Positions 35,314 through 44,493 are shown, counted from the stretch's first letter. The stretch: 64,000 nt of DNA from PFJX01 sp031426815 (GCA_031426815.1 JASJPG010000070.1:15099-79098); one strand, 5' to 3'. The notes: generated from the sequence alone by a model not told the origin. Made by a program: numbers and translations.

Positions 35314-36876
35314 TTAGAACTTGGCATTCAGGTCAACCTGAAATACGTCGACGCCAAACGGCAGACCGTCGATTTCGTCGGCCGACATCCACTTGGCGGA
35401 GAGCCAGCTATTGCGGTCGAGGCCGTACAGCGCGCCCAGGTAATAGCCTTTGGCATCGGTGCCGCCCAAGCGGAAATCCGAATCCACGAAGGCATCCAGC
35501 GCCGCGTCGCGTTCCAGATGGCGGTAGCCCAGGAACACTTGCCAGTCGCCGGGCAGCGTAATACTGGGATGGCCGACGGTGACCTTGGCATGCCAGCCCA
35601 GGGTTTTCGCTTCGTAACCCGCGCCCATGCGGGTGACCATCTCGCCCTTGTCGTAGCCGATGTTCTTGACTACATCGGCACTCAGAATCACGTGCACGGG
35701 GTCGAAAAAGGACAGATCGGCCATGGCAGTGAAATTCACCAAACGGTAGTCGGAAGCCAGGCCCCAGACCGGATCGTCCTGCGTGCCGTTGTTGTTCGAG
35801 TCGGTATCGATCACGTAGAGCGAGTTGCCCTTCTGGCGAAATTGCGGCGCGGTGCTGTCGTAATAGCCGTTGACGGTGGGCGCGGTATTGAGCACGCCGG
35901 CGACCTGGCGATAGTCGTAAACGCCGATTCCGAAGCGCCAGCGGCTGTATGCGCCGCTGCGCCAGTCCAAGCCGGCCTGGGCGGCATAAAGCCATTTGTC
36001 ATTGGCCCGATTGGTGGTCGAGGCCTCCACTTCCTGCAGCGGGAAGACGCCCAGCGTGAAGAAGGGTTTGGCAGCCAGGGAGTGGTTCGGCCAAGGTTTG
36101 AACGTAGCCGCTACGCCCTCGAAATTGACGTCGTCGTCCCACACCAGATCGGTGCTGAAAAAGGGGTTGGGAATACGGCCGCCGGAAGCCTCCAGCCAGT
36201 CCCAAGGCTTGGCCTTGACAAAGGCGCGGTCCAGCACCAGGGAATATTTGTTGGCGGTGGTGCCCAATGTCTGGTTGGTGGAGACGGGGTCTGAGGTGTT
36301 GCCCGTGGCGAGCCGGAAGCCGGCCGATACGTTATCCGTCACCTTGGCCGAGAGTCCGAGCCGCGCGCGCACCCGCAAACGCTGGCGGGATGCGCTGGTA
36401 TTGGCCAGCGTCATCCCGGCGGCCTGAAAGAATGCCGGCGCGGCATTGCCGTCGGCGTACAGATCGTTCTGCTGCCGCAAGCGGAAATCGCCTTCCCACT
36501 TCAGCCGATCCACCCATTCCGGCACCGCGTTGACGTCGCCCCAGCGCTCGGTCTTGGCCTGCGCCACGACTTCCTGGCGGATCTGTTCGCGGATTTCCCG
36601 CTTCACCACTTCCGGGATGTAGGGCACCCGCACCACGCCGGCGGCCGCTTCCGCCTTGGCGGCGGCATCGGCATTGCCCTGGCCTTTGCTTTCAGCCTGC
36701 TTGACCAACGCCTTGGCCGCTTCGTCGGTCAGGATGCCCTTCTCCACCAGGGCATCGAGGATGGCCTGGGTGGTCTCGCGCAGCGCTTCGAGCTGTTCCC
36801 GCTCGCCGGCATGGGCGGATGAGGCGGCAACGATGGCCAAAGCCAGAATCAGGGGTTTGATATAGGTTTGGGTCAT
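35314..36876 (-). CDS. putative outer-membrane porin
   Basis: A 520-residue protein with signal peptide (MTQTYIKPLILALAIVAASS, cleaved after AHA), an N-terminal helical/coiled region of about 90 residues (EREQLEALRETTQAILDALV) followed by a beta-barrel (VDRLKWEGDFRLRQQNDLYA and many alternating strands such as YSRWRFGIGVYDYRQVAG), ending VFQVDLNAKF with the terminal Phe expected for BAM-folded barrels. It matches the putative-porin family found beside TonB/ExbBD genes. The gene lies after TonB in the same operon, in the place where a TonB receptor would be expected. Confidence 0.85.
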   Translation of the reverse strand: MTQTYIKPLILALAIVAASSAHAGEREQLEALRETTQAILDALVEKGILTDEAAKALVKQAESKGQGNADAAAKAEAAAGVVRVPYIPEVVKREIREQIRQEVVAQAKTERWGDVNAVPEWVDRLKWEGDFRLRQQNDLYADGNAAPAFFQAAGMTLANTSASRQRLRVRARLGLSAKVTDNVSAGFRLATGNTSDPVSTNQTLGTTANKYSLVLDRAFVKAKPWDWLEASGGRIPNPFFSTDLVWDDDVNFEGVAATFKPWPNHSLAAKPFFTLGVFPLQEVEASTTNRANDKWLYAAQAGLDWRSGAYSRWRFGIGVYDYRQVAGVLNTAPTVNGYYDSTAPQFRQKGNSLYVIDTDSNNNGTQDDPVWGLASDYRLVNFTAMADLSFFDPVHVILSADVVKNIGYDKGEMVTRMGAGYEAKTLGWHAKVTVGHPSITLPGDWQVFLGYRHLERDAALDAFVDSDFRLGGTDAKGYYLGALYGLDRNSWLSAKWMSADEIDGLPFGVDVFQVDLNAKF

Positions 36877-36902
36877 ATCGTCGTTTTCATTTCAAGAAAA
36901 GC

Positions 36903-36926
36903 GTCGGCAAAGGATTGCCGACCTAC
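36903..36926. repeat. dispersed repeat, module A
   Basis: GTCGGCAAAGGATTGCCGAC followed by CTAC, between the porin and TonB genes. The 20-bp core differs from the 3131 copy at one base. Confidence 0.85.
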
Positions 36927-36946
36927 AAATTCAATGGCGACATCGC

Positions 36947-37609
36947 TCACCGCGACACCACGCGCAACTTCACCGGTTGCGGCATGTCTTCCGGCAAGGG
37001 ATCGCGCAGTGTCACACTCAACATTTCGCGGCGCAGGGCTTCGTCCAGTTCGGCATTGCCACTGCCCTTTTCCATGCGTATGCGGGTGACGCCGCCGGCG
37101 ACGTCGAACCAGAGTTGCGCGACGATCTGGTAGTCCTTGCCCTGCAAGGCCTTGGCGCGCTTCAGCTCGTCTTCCAGCTGGCGTGAAATGCGTTTGGAAA
37201 ACCAGGCCATACGGTCGCCGCCGCCGCCCAGCGTGGTGATATCGCGGCCGCCCTTGCGCGCCGCCAGGCCGAAGCCGTCGCTACCGGCGCCGCCATCGGC
37301 GTCGAGACCGAGCTGCTCGCCGGGCGGCGGACCAGCGTCCTGCGGCTGATCCGGCGTCGGCGGCGTCTCCATCTGCACCTCTTCCGGCTTCGGCTGCTCA
37401 ATCTTCTCCGGCTCGGGCAGTTTTTCCTCCGGCTTCGGCGGCGGCGGCTTGACCAGGGAAATCTTCTGCACGCGGACCTTCTCCGGCGGCTCGGCATTCT
37501 CGATGAAGCCCTTCACCAGCCAGATCACGCCAGCCGTGAACAACAGCAAGAACGACAGGCCGGCGATGACCGGCAAGCGGCTGCGCAGGGACTTCTTGTG
37601 GCCCGACAT
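36947..37609 (-). CDS. TonB-like energy transducer
   Basis: A 220-residue inner-membrane protein: a single N-terminal membrane segment (LPVIAGLSFLLLFTAGVIWLV), a Pro/Glu/Lys linker (VKPPPPKPEEKLPEPEKIEQ), and a C-terminal TonB-like domain (ISRQLEDELKRAKALQGKDY, IVAQLWFDVAGGVTRIRMEK, LDEALRREMLSVTLRDPLPE). ATG 37609 is the start just after ExbD. It would carry proton-motive-force energy from the ExbBD motor to an outer-membrane partner, here most likely the porin-like protein. Confidence 0.88.
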   Translation of the reverse strand: MSGHKKSLRSRLPVIAGLSFLLLFTAGVIWLVKGFIENAEPPEKVRVQKISLVKPPPPKPEEKLPEPEKIEQPKPEEVQMETPPTPDQPQDAGPPPGEQLGLDADGGAGSDGFGLAARKGGRDITTLGGGGDRMAWFSKRISRQLEDELKRAKALQGKDYQIVAQLWFDVAGGVTRIRMEKGSGNAELDEALRREMLSVTLRDPLPEDMPQPVKLRVVSR

Positions 37610-37611
37610 GG

Positions 37612-38019
37612 CTACTTCACCAGCTTCTGCGTGACCAGGCCGAGTTGGGTGATGTCCAGCCGGCCGCACAAGTCCATCACTTCGATGACCTTTTCGTAGG
37701 CGATTTTCGAATCGCCCTTGATCACCACCGGCAGGTCCGGCGTGATCGCCTTGAAGCCGCGCAGCCGACTTTCCAGCTCACTCATGCTGACCGGATAGGT
37801 ATCCAGATAGACCTGGCCGTTGGCGTCGATGGTGACCGCCTTGGTCTTCGGCTTGGCCAGGCTCGGCGCCGCGCTGGCCTTGGGCAGATTGACCTCGATG
37901 CCCTGCACCGTGGCGGTGGTCATGATGATGAAGATGACCAGCAGCACATAAGCCAGATCCAGCATCGGCGTGATGTTGATATCGTCGAACGGTTCGTTGT
38001 CTTCGCGCAGTTCAGACAT
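37612..38019 (-). CDS. exbD: ExbD/TolR-family motor protein
   Basis: A 135-residue protein with the family signature near the N terminus (DDINITPMLDLAYVLLVIFI: the membrane Asp is that of MLDLAYVLL), followed by a periplasmic domain (AVTIDANGQVYLDTYPVSMS, VVIKGDSKIAYEKVIEVMD). It is normal in length. It is 2 bp from the TonB gene, but separated from ExbB by 150 bp that hold a MITE-like repeat. Confidence 0.93.
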   Translation of the reverse strand: MSELREDNEPFDDINITPMLDLAYVLLVIFIIMTTATVQGIEVNLPKASAAPSLAKPKTKAVTIDANGQVYLDTYPVSMSELESRLRGFKAITPDLPVVIKGDSKIAYEKVIEVMDLCGRLDITQLGLVTQKLVK

Positions 38020-38047
38020 GGCTGGCCCCTCCCTGAACCGCCATCGA

Positions 38048-38147
38048 TCCCCCCCTTTGAAAAAGGGGGGCTAGGGAGGATTTGACGACATCCGCAACGC
38101 CCGCCGCCGTGAAATCCCCCTGGGTCCCCCTTTTGCAAAGGGGGAAG
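38048..38147. repeat. 100-bp MITE-like element between exbB and exbD
   Basis: TCCCCCCCTTTGAAAAAGGG at one end and CCCCCTTTTGCAAAGGGGGA at the other, with GGATTTGACGACATCCGC in between; same plan as 20946-21045. Its position inside an operon means that transcription must pass through two strong hairpins between the exbB-like and exbD genes. Confidence 0.8.
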
Positions 38148-38169
38148 AAACCTGACGCCAGCACCGCCT

Positions 38170-39945
38170 TCATCGCGAGTAGGTCTCCGCGATCTTGGCG
38201 ATGTATTCGTCGACGAACACATGCATGTCGGCGCTGATCGACTTGATGCGCGAACCCAGATAGTTGTAACCGAACAGCGAGGGGATCGCGACGCCGACGC
38301 CGGCGGCGGTGGCAACCAGCGCCGCCGCGATGCCGGGCGCGATGGCCGCGACGTTGACGTCGCCGGTGGCCGCAATCGCGGCGAAGGTGATCATCACGCC
38401 GACCACCGTGCCCAACAGGCCGAGGAACGGCCCGCCGGAAATGGCGATGGTGAGCAGCACCATCAGGCTGTTGAGCTTCTGGTTCTCACGCACCAGCGTG
38501 CCGTCCAGCGTCGCGCGGATCGCGTTGAGCGCCTGCGGCGACAGCAGCACGTCGCTGCGTTCGCCGACCCGCTTCTTCACCTCGTTGATGCCGGCGTGAT
38601 AGATGCGATACAGGCTGGCGTTCTGATGATGGTCGTGATGGCCGAACATGATCGAAGCCAGGCCGGCGTCCTTCAGATCGGCGTCTTCGCTGTCCTCGGC
38701 CCGGTCGAGCGCGGCGGTGTGCGCGCTGTCGAGGCTGCGAAACGCCTCGATGAACTGCTTGTTGGCCTTGTCGGTCTTGCCGATCACCATCGCCTTGGTG
38801 GTCATCACCAGCGTACTGATCGCCAGCATGATCATCAGAATCACGATGACCACCCAGCCGTCCAGCGTCACGTTCTGCAGAATCACGCCGAAGTAGGACG
38901 CCTCGCCGCCGCCCGCTTCGCTCTCATCCTCGCCGTACACGGTCAGCTTGGCATCAGGCCCCTGACCGAGCGCTGCCGCCTTGATCCAGTCGGCGCCACG
39001 CGCCACATTGGCCATATTCAACTCATCCATCTCGCCGTGGAAACCGCGTCCCAGCATGATCGGCCCATTCATATCCGGACAACGTCCTTCGGAACCCGCC
39101 ACCTTCTGGCCGTTGACGAACAGGGAAACCTCGTCGCCAATCGTCAGCGCGACATGGAACCAGCCCGACGTGGGCAGATCGACCGGCGGCACGCTGCTCA
39201 GATTGACGCTGCCGTCGTTGACCGAAGAAATCAGCTTGCCGTCACGCAAAGACACGACGATGAATTTTTCCCCTTCGACGCGGCTGAACAACACCGCATT
39301 CTGCTTGGCATCGGTGGAGTGGACCCAAACCGAGAACGTAAAACCCGTCGCCGAACCGATCTTCAAGGCCGGCGTTGCCGGAATGTTCAGGGTTGCCTCC
39401 CCGTCGAAGCCGAGACCGCTGCCGATAGCGGCGCCGGGAATGCGCGCACCGGTGAATTCAGCCGCGTAGTTGGCGTAACCGGTCGCGTCCTGCGGCGCGC
39501 CACTGGCCTCGCTAAAGTGCCAGACGCCGATCTGATTGACGTCGTAAGTCCCCTTCACATCGCTGGCGGCGGCGACTTCAGCATTGCCGGAATACAACCA
39601 GATGGTCTGCGTCTTGTTGCCCGGCTGCAGCTTGGGCACCTGCACCCAGACCATCGCCACTTCCGTCACCGGATCGAACTTCTCGATGTGAAATTTGAGC
39701 GGCGTCTTGTCGTCTTCCGCGATAAATCGCAGATCCGCGCCATCCTCCCTGACCGACACGAAATCGAAATTGCCGGTATGCAACCGCATCAGCACCGGCA
39801 CATTGGACAAGCCTTCCTTCAGATCGGCGCCATCGGCCGCGGTATTGAGCACGATGGCCTTGCGCGCGCTCCAATCGCCGTTCCACCAGGCCATCGCGGG
39901 TGAAGCCGACAGCAGGATCAGCAGGGAAAGCAGGAAACGCGTCAT
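38170..39945 (-). CDS. ExbB/MotA-type motor protein fused to DUF2341 and LamG-like domains
   Basis: A 591-residue fusion. It has a signal peptide (MTRFLLSLLILLSASPAMA), then WWNGDWSARKAIVLNTAADG and VPVLMRLHTGNFDFVSVRED leading into DGADLRFIAEDDKTPLKFHI, a DUF2341 domain; then a concanavalin-like LamG region at about 135-325 (VWHFSEASG, FTFSVWVHSTDAKQNAVLFS, GWFHVALTIGDEVSLFVNGQ). A membrane segment (GWVVIVILMIMLAISTLVMT) near 360-385 and a complete MotA/TolQ/ExbB domain follow (LTIAISGGPFLGLLGTVVGV, IAPGIAAALVATAAGVGVAI). ExbB is normally about 240 residues with no large periplasmic domain, so the N-terminal part likely senses or binds a carbohydrate. First gene of the operon; a CTGTAAC motif lies 49 bp upstream (39994-40000). 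Confidence 0.92.
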   Translation of the reverse strand: MTRFLLSLLILLSASPAMAWWNGDWSARKAIVLNTAADGADLKEGLSNVPVLMRLHTGNFDFVSVREDGADLRFIAEDDKTPLKFHIEKFDPVTEVAMVWVQVPKLQPGNKTQTIWLYSGNAEVAAASDVKGTYDVNQIGVWHFSEASGAPQDATGYANYAAEFTGARIPGAAIGSGLGFDGEATLNIPATPALKIGSATGFTFSVWVHSTDAKQNAVLFSRVEGEKFIVVSLRDGKLISSVNDGSVNLSSVPPVDLPTSGWFHVALTIGDEVSLFVNGQKVAGSEGRCPDMNGPIMLGRGFHGEMDELNMANVARGADWIKAAALGQGPDAKLTVYGEDESEAGGGEASYFGVILQNVTLDGWVVIVILMIMLAISTLVMTTKAMVIGKTDKANKQFIEAFRSLDSAHTAALDRAEDSEDADLKDAGLASIMFGHHDHHQNASLYRIYHAGINEVKKRVGERSDVLLSPQALNAIRATLDGTLVRENQKLNSLMVLLTIAISGGPFLGLLGTVVGVMITFAAIAATGDVNVAAIAPGIAAALVATAAGVGVAIPSLFGYNYLGSRIKSISADMHVFVDEYIAKIAETYSR

Positions 39946-40015
39946 TGGAATAACTCGGCTGTGAAACGAAGTCGAGCATTCTGGGTCGACGCTGTTACAG
40001 GCCGGTTAAGGTGGC

Positions 40016-40170
40016 ATGAGCCGAACGGCTCATGCCGGAGGAAGATCGTCGGCAAAGGATTGCCGACCTACGGCTACTGAAAATCGCGCCTTGGAAGGCG
40101 CTCCTACATGCGCCGTAGCCCCGTAGGTCGGCATCCCCATGCCGACGATCTTCCTCGCGGCGTAGCCGCC
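40016..40170. repeat. composite repeat: palindrome plus two inverted module A copies
   Basis: ATGAGCCGAACGGCTCAT (40016-40033), then module A (40048-40072), then module A in inverted orientation (40122-40147) with GCGGCGTAGCCGCC. Fills the gap between the GT41 gene end and the exbB-fusion start region. Confidence 0.8.
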
Positions 40171-40175
40171 TATCC

Positions 40176-42494
40176 TCAACTCGACCCGGTGGAATCGCAC
40201 CACCGCCGCCACATCCCCCTCAGCGCCGCCTCGAAATGGCGCGCGAAGCGGGGCGCGTCGCATACCGGCGAGGCCAGCAGTTGCTCGCGCAGGCGGCCAC
40301 GCAACTCAGCCAGCACGGCAAAATCGTCGGCGAACGCCACCGCCCTGGCGACGTAGTCGTCTTCATCCCGGGCGATCCAGTCGTCCAGCCCGGCGTTGTG
40401 CAAGATGGTCTCGCCCTGGTGCCCGATGAAACGGTCGCCCTTCAGCGTCACTGCCGGCACCCCCATCCAGAGACCCTCGACCGTCGTGGTCCCCCCTGGA
40501 TAAGGGAAGGGATCCAGCGCGATATCCACCTGGCCATAGGCCGCCAGGTATTCGGCCCGCGGCGAGACGCCTTCGAGGATCAGCCGCCCCGGCGTGATGC
40601 CGTGCCTGGCATAGCGTTGCAGCACCGCTGCACGCTGCCCGGCATCGCCGAGTTCCTTGGCTTTCAGCATCAATTTTGCCGCGGGCAGCGCATGCAGCAC
40701 CTGCGACCAGACCCGCACCACGCCGTCATTCATCTTGGCCAGCTTGTTGAAGCAGCCGAAGGTGATATGGCCATTCCGTGTCGCCGGCGCAGGGGCAACC
40801 TGGAGCGGCACCTCGGGTGGCGTGAAGCAGTAATAGATTTCCGGCAGCCGCCAGACCGTCTCGCTGAAATGCGCAGCCTCATCCGCCGGTGCCACCTGCG
40901 GATCGGCCAGCAGGTAATCCATGCCCGGCACGCCGGTGGTGGCGAAGTAGCCGAGCCAGGACACCTGCACCGGCGCGGGTTTCCAGGCGAACATCGGCAG
41001 GCGGTTGAAGCCGGTATGCCCGGACAGATCGATCAGGATATCGATGCCATCTTCGTGAATCAGTCGGGCCAGAAACTCGTCGCTCATGCCCGCCACCATT
41101 CGCCATTGGGAAAAGCGCGGCTTTAGCCGGTCGGTCAGGTCATCTACCGGGTGATGGCTGGCGTAGGCAACCAGTTCGATTTGCCCAACATCGAGCGCGG
41201 ACAGGATGCCTTCGAGGAAAAAGCCCACCGGGTGGTTGCGCAGGTCTCCCGATACCAGCCCTACCCGCAGCCGCTTGTCCGGCAATGGCGACGTCTGCCA
41301 TGTTCGAGACGGTGTCGCGCTTGCCGCAACCTTGTCGCCGAAGGCACGCGCCTGTTCCAGCATGTCAGCCGGCGCACGATCGGGCAGCAGATTCAAGGTG
41401 AACAGCAGATTGCTGTGCGCTTCATGGTGCTCCGGCTCTAGCGCCAAGACCTGCTGGAAGCAGGCCAGTGCAGCCTCCGGCAGTCCCACATCCTTCAACA
41501 CCAAACCCAGATTATTCTGTGCATCCTTGAACTCATGGCTCAACTCCACCGCCCGTTGCAAGCGCGCCACCGCCTCGTCGTAACGGCCCTGGCTTTTCAG
41601 CGCTACGCCCAGATTGCAAAGGACTTCGGACGAATCCGGGCGCAATTGCAGCGCACGCTCGAAACAGGCAATCGCCTTCTCCTGCTCGTCTATCCGTCCC
41701 AGAGCGCTACCCAGATTGCAAAGCGCCTCCCAGCTGTCCGGTTTCTGCTCGATCAACCGTTCGAACGCGGTCACGGCTGCCGAGGGCCGGCCAAGTTTGA
41801 GCAATTCCACACCCAGATCGTTGTAAGCCCGGCTGTCATCGGGCCGCATTGCCGTTGCCGTGCTCAATACCGACGCTGCCGCTTCCGTCTTGCCCATGGC
41901 CGACAGCGCCTTGCCGAGGTTGAAATGAGCCTCGAAATAGCCAGGCGACAACTTCTGGGCAGTGCGATAGGAGTCGATAGCTGCTTCGGTCTGACCCAAT
42001 TCCCACTGCAACTTGCCGAGGTTGTTGTGGGCACTGGGTAAATTCGGCGCCAGCCGTATCGCCTCGCGGTAACTCGCCAGGGCCTCATCGCGTTGCCCCA
42101 CCTGATGCAAAACCACCGCCAAGTTGAAATGGCACCAGGGGTTGTTCGCCTGCAGGTTGGCCGCTTGCCGGTAGCTTTCCAGCGCGGCCTGCGGACGCCC
42201 GAGTTGCTTCAGAGCCTGGCCGAGATTGGCATGCGTTTCGGCAATCTCGGGCGCCACCCGGGTCGCTTCCTGCAGGAAAGGCAGCGCCGCGTCGGCAGCA
42301 CCCATCTGGCAATTCAGCATGCCCAGGTTGCACAGCGCGCCGACATGATCCGGCCAGATCGCCAGGAAATTGCGGTAAGCCAGCGCCGCCTCGTGCAGGT
42401 TTCCAGCCTCGTGCCGGGCGAGCGCCTGTCGCCAAAGCGTCTCTGCCTGCGCCTGTGAAACCGTTGAAGCCGCTTGCCCTTGAATCTCAGTCAT
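40176..42494 (-). CDS. TPR plus SPINDLY/GT41 O-linked GlcNAc transferase-like protein
   Basis: A 772-residue cytoplasmic protein. ATG 42494 overlaps the upstream paralogue's stop by 8 bp. The N-terminal half has about nine TPR repeats (for example LGQALKQLGRPQAALESYRQ, LGKLQWELGQTEAAIDSYRT, LGVALKSQGRYDEAVARLQR). The catalytic part has RLRVGLVSGDLRNHPVGFFL, IDLSGHTGFNRLPMFAWKPA, VSWLGYFATTGVPGMDYLLA, FGCFNKLAKMND and LDPFPYPGGTTTVEGLWMGV, which are the conserved SPINDLY/GT41 segments. Such enzymes glycosylate protein Ser/Thr residues. Neighbours: a second GT41 gene and a TpsA/TpsB pair upstream on the same strand, which suggests the TpsA exoprotein as target. Confidence 0.9.
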   Translation of the reverse strand: MTEIQGQAASTVSQAQAETLWRQALARHEAGNLHEAALAYRNFLAIWPDHVGALCNLGMLNCQMGAADAALPFLQEATRVAPEIAETHANLGQALKQLGRPQAALESYRQAANLQANNPWCHFNLAVVLHQVGQRDEALASYREAIRLAPNLPSAHNNLGKLQWELGQTEAAIDSYRTAQKLSPGYFEAHFNLGKALSAMGKTEAAASVLSTATAMRPDDSRAYNDLGVELLKLGRPSAAVTAFERLIEQKPDSWEALCNLGSALGRIDEQEKAIACFERALQLRPDSSEVLCNLGVALKSQGRYDEAVARLQRAVELSHEFKDAQNNLGLVLKDVGLPEAALACFQQVLALEPEHHEAHSNLLFTLNLLPDRAPADMLEQARAFGDKVAASATPSRTWQTSPLPDKRLRVGLVSGDLRNHPVGFFLEGILSALDVGQIELVAYASHHPVDDLTDRLKPRFSQWRMVAGMSDEFLARLIHEDGIDILIDLSGHTGFNRLPMFAWKPAPVQVSWLGYFATTGVPGMDYLLADPQVAPADEAAHFSETVWRLPEIYYCFTPPEVPLQVAPAPATRNGHITFGCFNKLAKMNDGVVRVWSQVLHALPAAKLMLKAKELGDAGQRAAVLQRYARHGITPGRLILEGVSPRAEYLAAYGQVDIALDPFPYPGGTTTVEGLWMGVPAVTLKGDRFIGHQGETILHNAGLDDWIARDEDDYVARAVAFADDFAVLAELRGRLREQLLASPVCDAPRFARHFEAALRGMWRRWCDSTGSS
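40464..40769. repeat. 306-bp tract identical to 42799-43104
   Basis: Within the catalytic part of the two GT41 genes I find no difference over this stretch, while sequence on either side shows many substitutions, more so upstream. It indicates recent gene conversion or duplication. Partner copy: 42799-43104. Confidence 0.8.
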
Positions 42495-44493
42495 CCGATT
42501 TCTCCATTTGTCCGGCGCAACCCCGCTGGGCGCACCAGTGTGTCCACATGCCGCGCAGGGCGGTCTCGAAATGGCGGGCGAAGCGGGGCGCGTCGCATAC
42601 CGGCGAGGCCAGCAGTTGCTCACGCAGGCGGCCACGCAACTCAGCCAGCGCGGCAAAATCGCCGGCGAACGCCACCGCCTTGGCGACATAGTCGTCTTCA
42701 TCCCGCGCGATCCAGTCGTCCAGCCCGGCGTTATGCAAGATGGTCTCGCCCTGATGGCCGATGAAACGGTCGCCCTTCAGCGTCAGCGCCGGCACGCCCA
42801 TCCAGAGACCCTCGACCGTCGTGGTCCCCCCTGGATAAGGGAAGGGATCCAGCGCGATATCCACCTGGCCATAGGCCGCCAGGTATTCGGCCCGCGGCGA
42901 GACGCCTTCGAGGATCAGCCGCCCCGGCGTGATGCCGTGCCTGGCATAGCGTTGCAGCACCGCTGCACGCTGCCCGGCATCGCCGAGTTCCTTGGCTTTC
43001 AGCATCAATTTTGCCGCGGGCAGCGCATGCAGCACCTGCGACCAGACCCGCACCACGCCGTCATTCATCTTGGCCAGCTTGTTGAAGCAGCCGAAGGTGA
43101 TATGACCGCTGCCGATCGCCGGAAGCGGGCCGACTTCGATCGCAACATCTGGCGGCGTGAAGCAGTAATAGATTTCCGGCAACCGCCAGACCGTCTCGCT
43201 GAAATGCACGGACTCATCCGCTGGCACAACCCACGAGTCGGCCAGGAGGTAATCCATGCCCGGCACCCCCGTGGTGGCAAAGTAGCCGAGCCAACTGACT
43301 TGCACCGGCGCGGGTTTCCAGGCTAAAGCGGGCAACCGGTTGTCGGCCGTATGGCCGGCCAGATCGATCAGGATATCGATGCCATCTTCGTGGATGCGCG
43401 CGGCCAGCGCCGAGTCGCTCAGTCCGATCACCCGCGTCCATCGGCGGAAGTGGGGCTTGAGTCGCTCGGTCATGCCATCTTCGAGCGACGTCGTGGCGTA
43501 AGCGTAAAGCTCGATTTGTTCGGCATCGAGCGTGGCCAGCGCGGCCTCCAGAAAGTACGCCACGGGATGATTCCGCAGATCGCCCGAGACCAACCCAACC
43601 CGCAAGCGTTTATCCGGCACGGCAAGCAGCTTCCAAGCCCGATACGGGCTGGCCTTTTCCAACAACCGCGCGCCGTACTCGCAAGCTTCCACGAGGGCGT
43701 GAACAGGGGAAAGTTCCGCCTGGTAATTGCGAGCGAACAAAAGATTGCTGAACGCATCGAGAAAGTCCGGATTCAACGCCAGCACCCGCCGGAAATGGCC
43801 GATGGCGACTGCCGGCTGCCCCCGATCCAGGTGGAGCATGCCCAGATTGTTGTGCGCCTCGGCGAAATCGGGTTTGAGTTCCAGCGCCCGCAGAAAGCTA
43901 GCGATCGCGTCATCGGGCCGACCCAGCATCCTCAACGCGTTGCCCAGGTTGTTGTGCGCTTCGGCAAGGTCGGGGCTGTTCGCCAGCGCCTTTCGGTAAC
44001 AGTCCACTGCGGCTTCCGCTCTGCCCTGATCCTTCAATACGATACCCAGGTTGAGCCAGGCCTGGACATGCGTCGACCTGAGTTGCAGCACCTGGCGATA
44101 ACAGACTTCGGCTTCGTCGAGCCGGCCCAGGTTATGCAGTACCTTGCCGAGGTTGAAGTGAATTTCAGGGATGCCCGGTTCGAGTTTCAGCGCGCGGCGG
44201 TAATTGGTTGCCGCATCCTCGAATCTGCCCAGCTCTTCGAAGGCCTTGCCGAGATTGATATGGGCATCGACGAAATCAGGGGCAAGCGCCTGCGCCTGGA
44301 TCAAATACCCCAGGGCATCCTGGAATCGGCCCATCTGCCCCATGCCCACGCCCAGATAGCACAGCGCCACGGGATGTTCGGGCTGGAACCGCAGCACCTC
44401 CCGATAGCCCCCCACCGCCTCCGCCAGCATGCCGGCCTGATGCAGTGACATGGCTGACTGAAGCAAGGATTCCGCGCGGTTCATCGCAGCCAT
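42487..44493 (-). CDS. TPR plus SPINDLY/GT41 glycosyltransferase, second copy
   Basis: A 668-residue paralogue of the gene below it. About seven TPR repeats (LGVGMGQMGRFQDALGYLIQ, LGKAFEELGRFEDAATNYRR, LGNALRMLGRPDDAIASFLR) precede the catalytic domain: RLRVGLVSGDLRNHPVAYFL, IDLAGHTADNRLPALAWKPA, VSWLGYFATTGVPGMDYLLA and LDPFPYPGGTTTVEGLWMGV. The last 230 residues are nearly the same as in the first copy. Starts at ATG 44493, 138 bp from the TpsA stop, so the two GT41 genes may be transcribed with tpsBA. The different TPR arrays could give different protein targets. Confidence 0.9.
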   Translation of the reverse strand: MAAMNRAESLLQSAMSLHQAGMLAEAVGGYREVLRFQPEHPVALCYLGVGMGQMGRFQDALGYLIQAQALAPDFVDAHINLGKAFEELGRFEDAATNYRRALKLEPGIPEIHFNLGKVLHNLGRLDEAEVCYRQVLQLRSTHVQAWLNLGIVLKDQGRAEAAVDCYRKALANSPDLAEAHNNLGNALRMLGRPDDAIASFLRALELKPDFAEAHNNLGMLHLDRGQPAVAIGHFRRVLALNPDFLDAFSNLLFARNYQAELSPVHALVEACEYGARLLEKASPYRAWKLLAVPDKRLRVGLVSGDLRNHPVAYFLEAALATLDAEQIELYAYATTSLEDGMTERLKPHFRRWTRVIGLSDSALAARIHEDGIDILIDLAGHTADNRLPALAWKPAPVQVSWLGYFATTGVPGMDYLLADSWVVPADESVHFSETVWRLPEIYYCFTPPDVAIEVGPLPAIGSGHITFGCFNKLAKMNDGVVRVWSQVLHALPAAKLMLKAKELGDAGQRAAVLQRYARHGITPGRLILEGVSPRAEYLAAYGQVDIALDPFPYPGGTTTVEGLWMGVPALTLKGDRFIGHQGETILHNAGLDDWIARDEDDYVAKAVAFAGDFAALAELRGRLREQLLASPVCDAPRFARHFETALRGMWTHWCAQRGCAGQMEKSDD
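42799..43104. repeat. 306-bp tract identical to 40464-40769
   Basis: Second copy of the conserved tract in the tandem GT41 genes; see 40464-40769. Confidence 0.8.
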
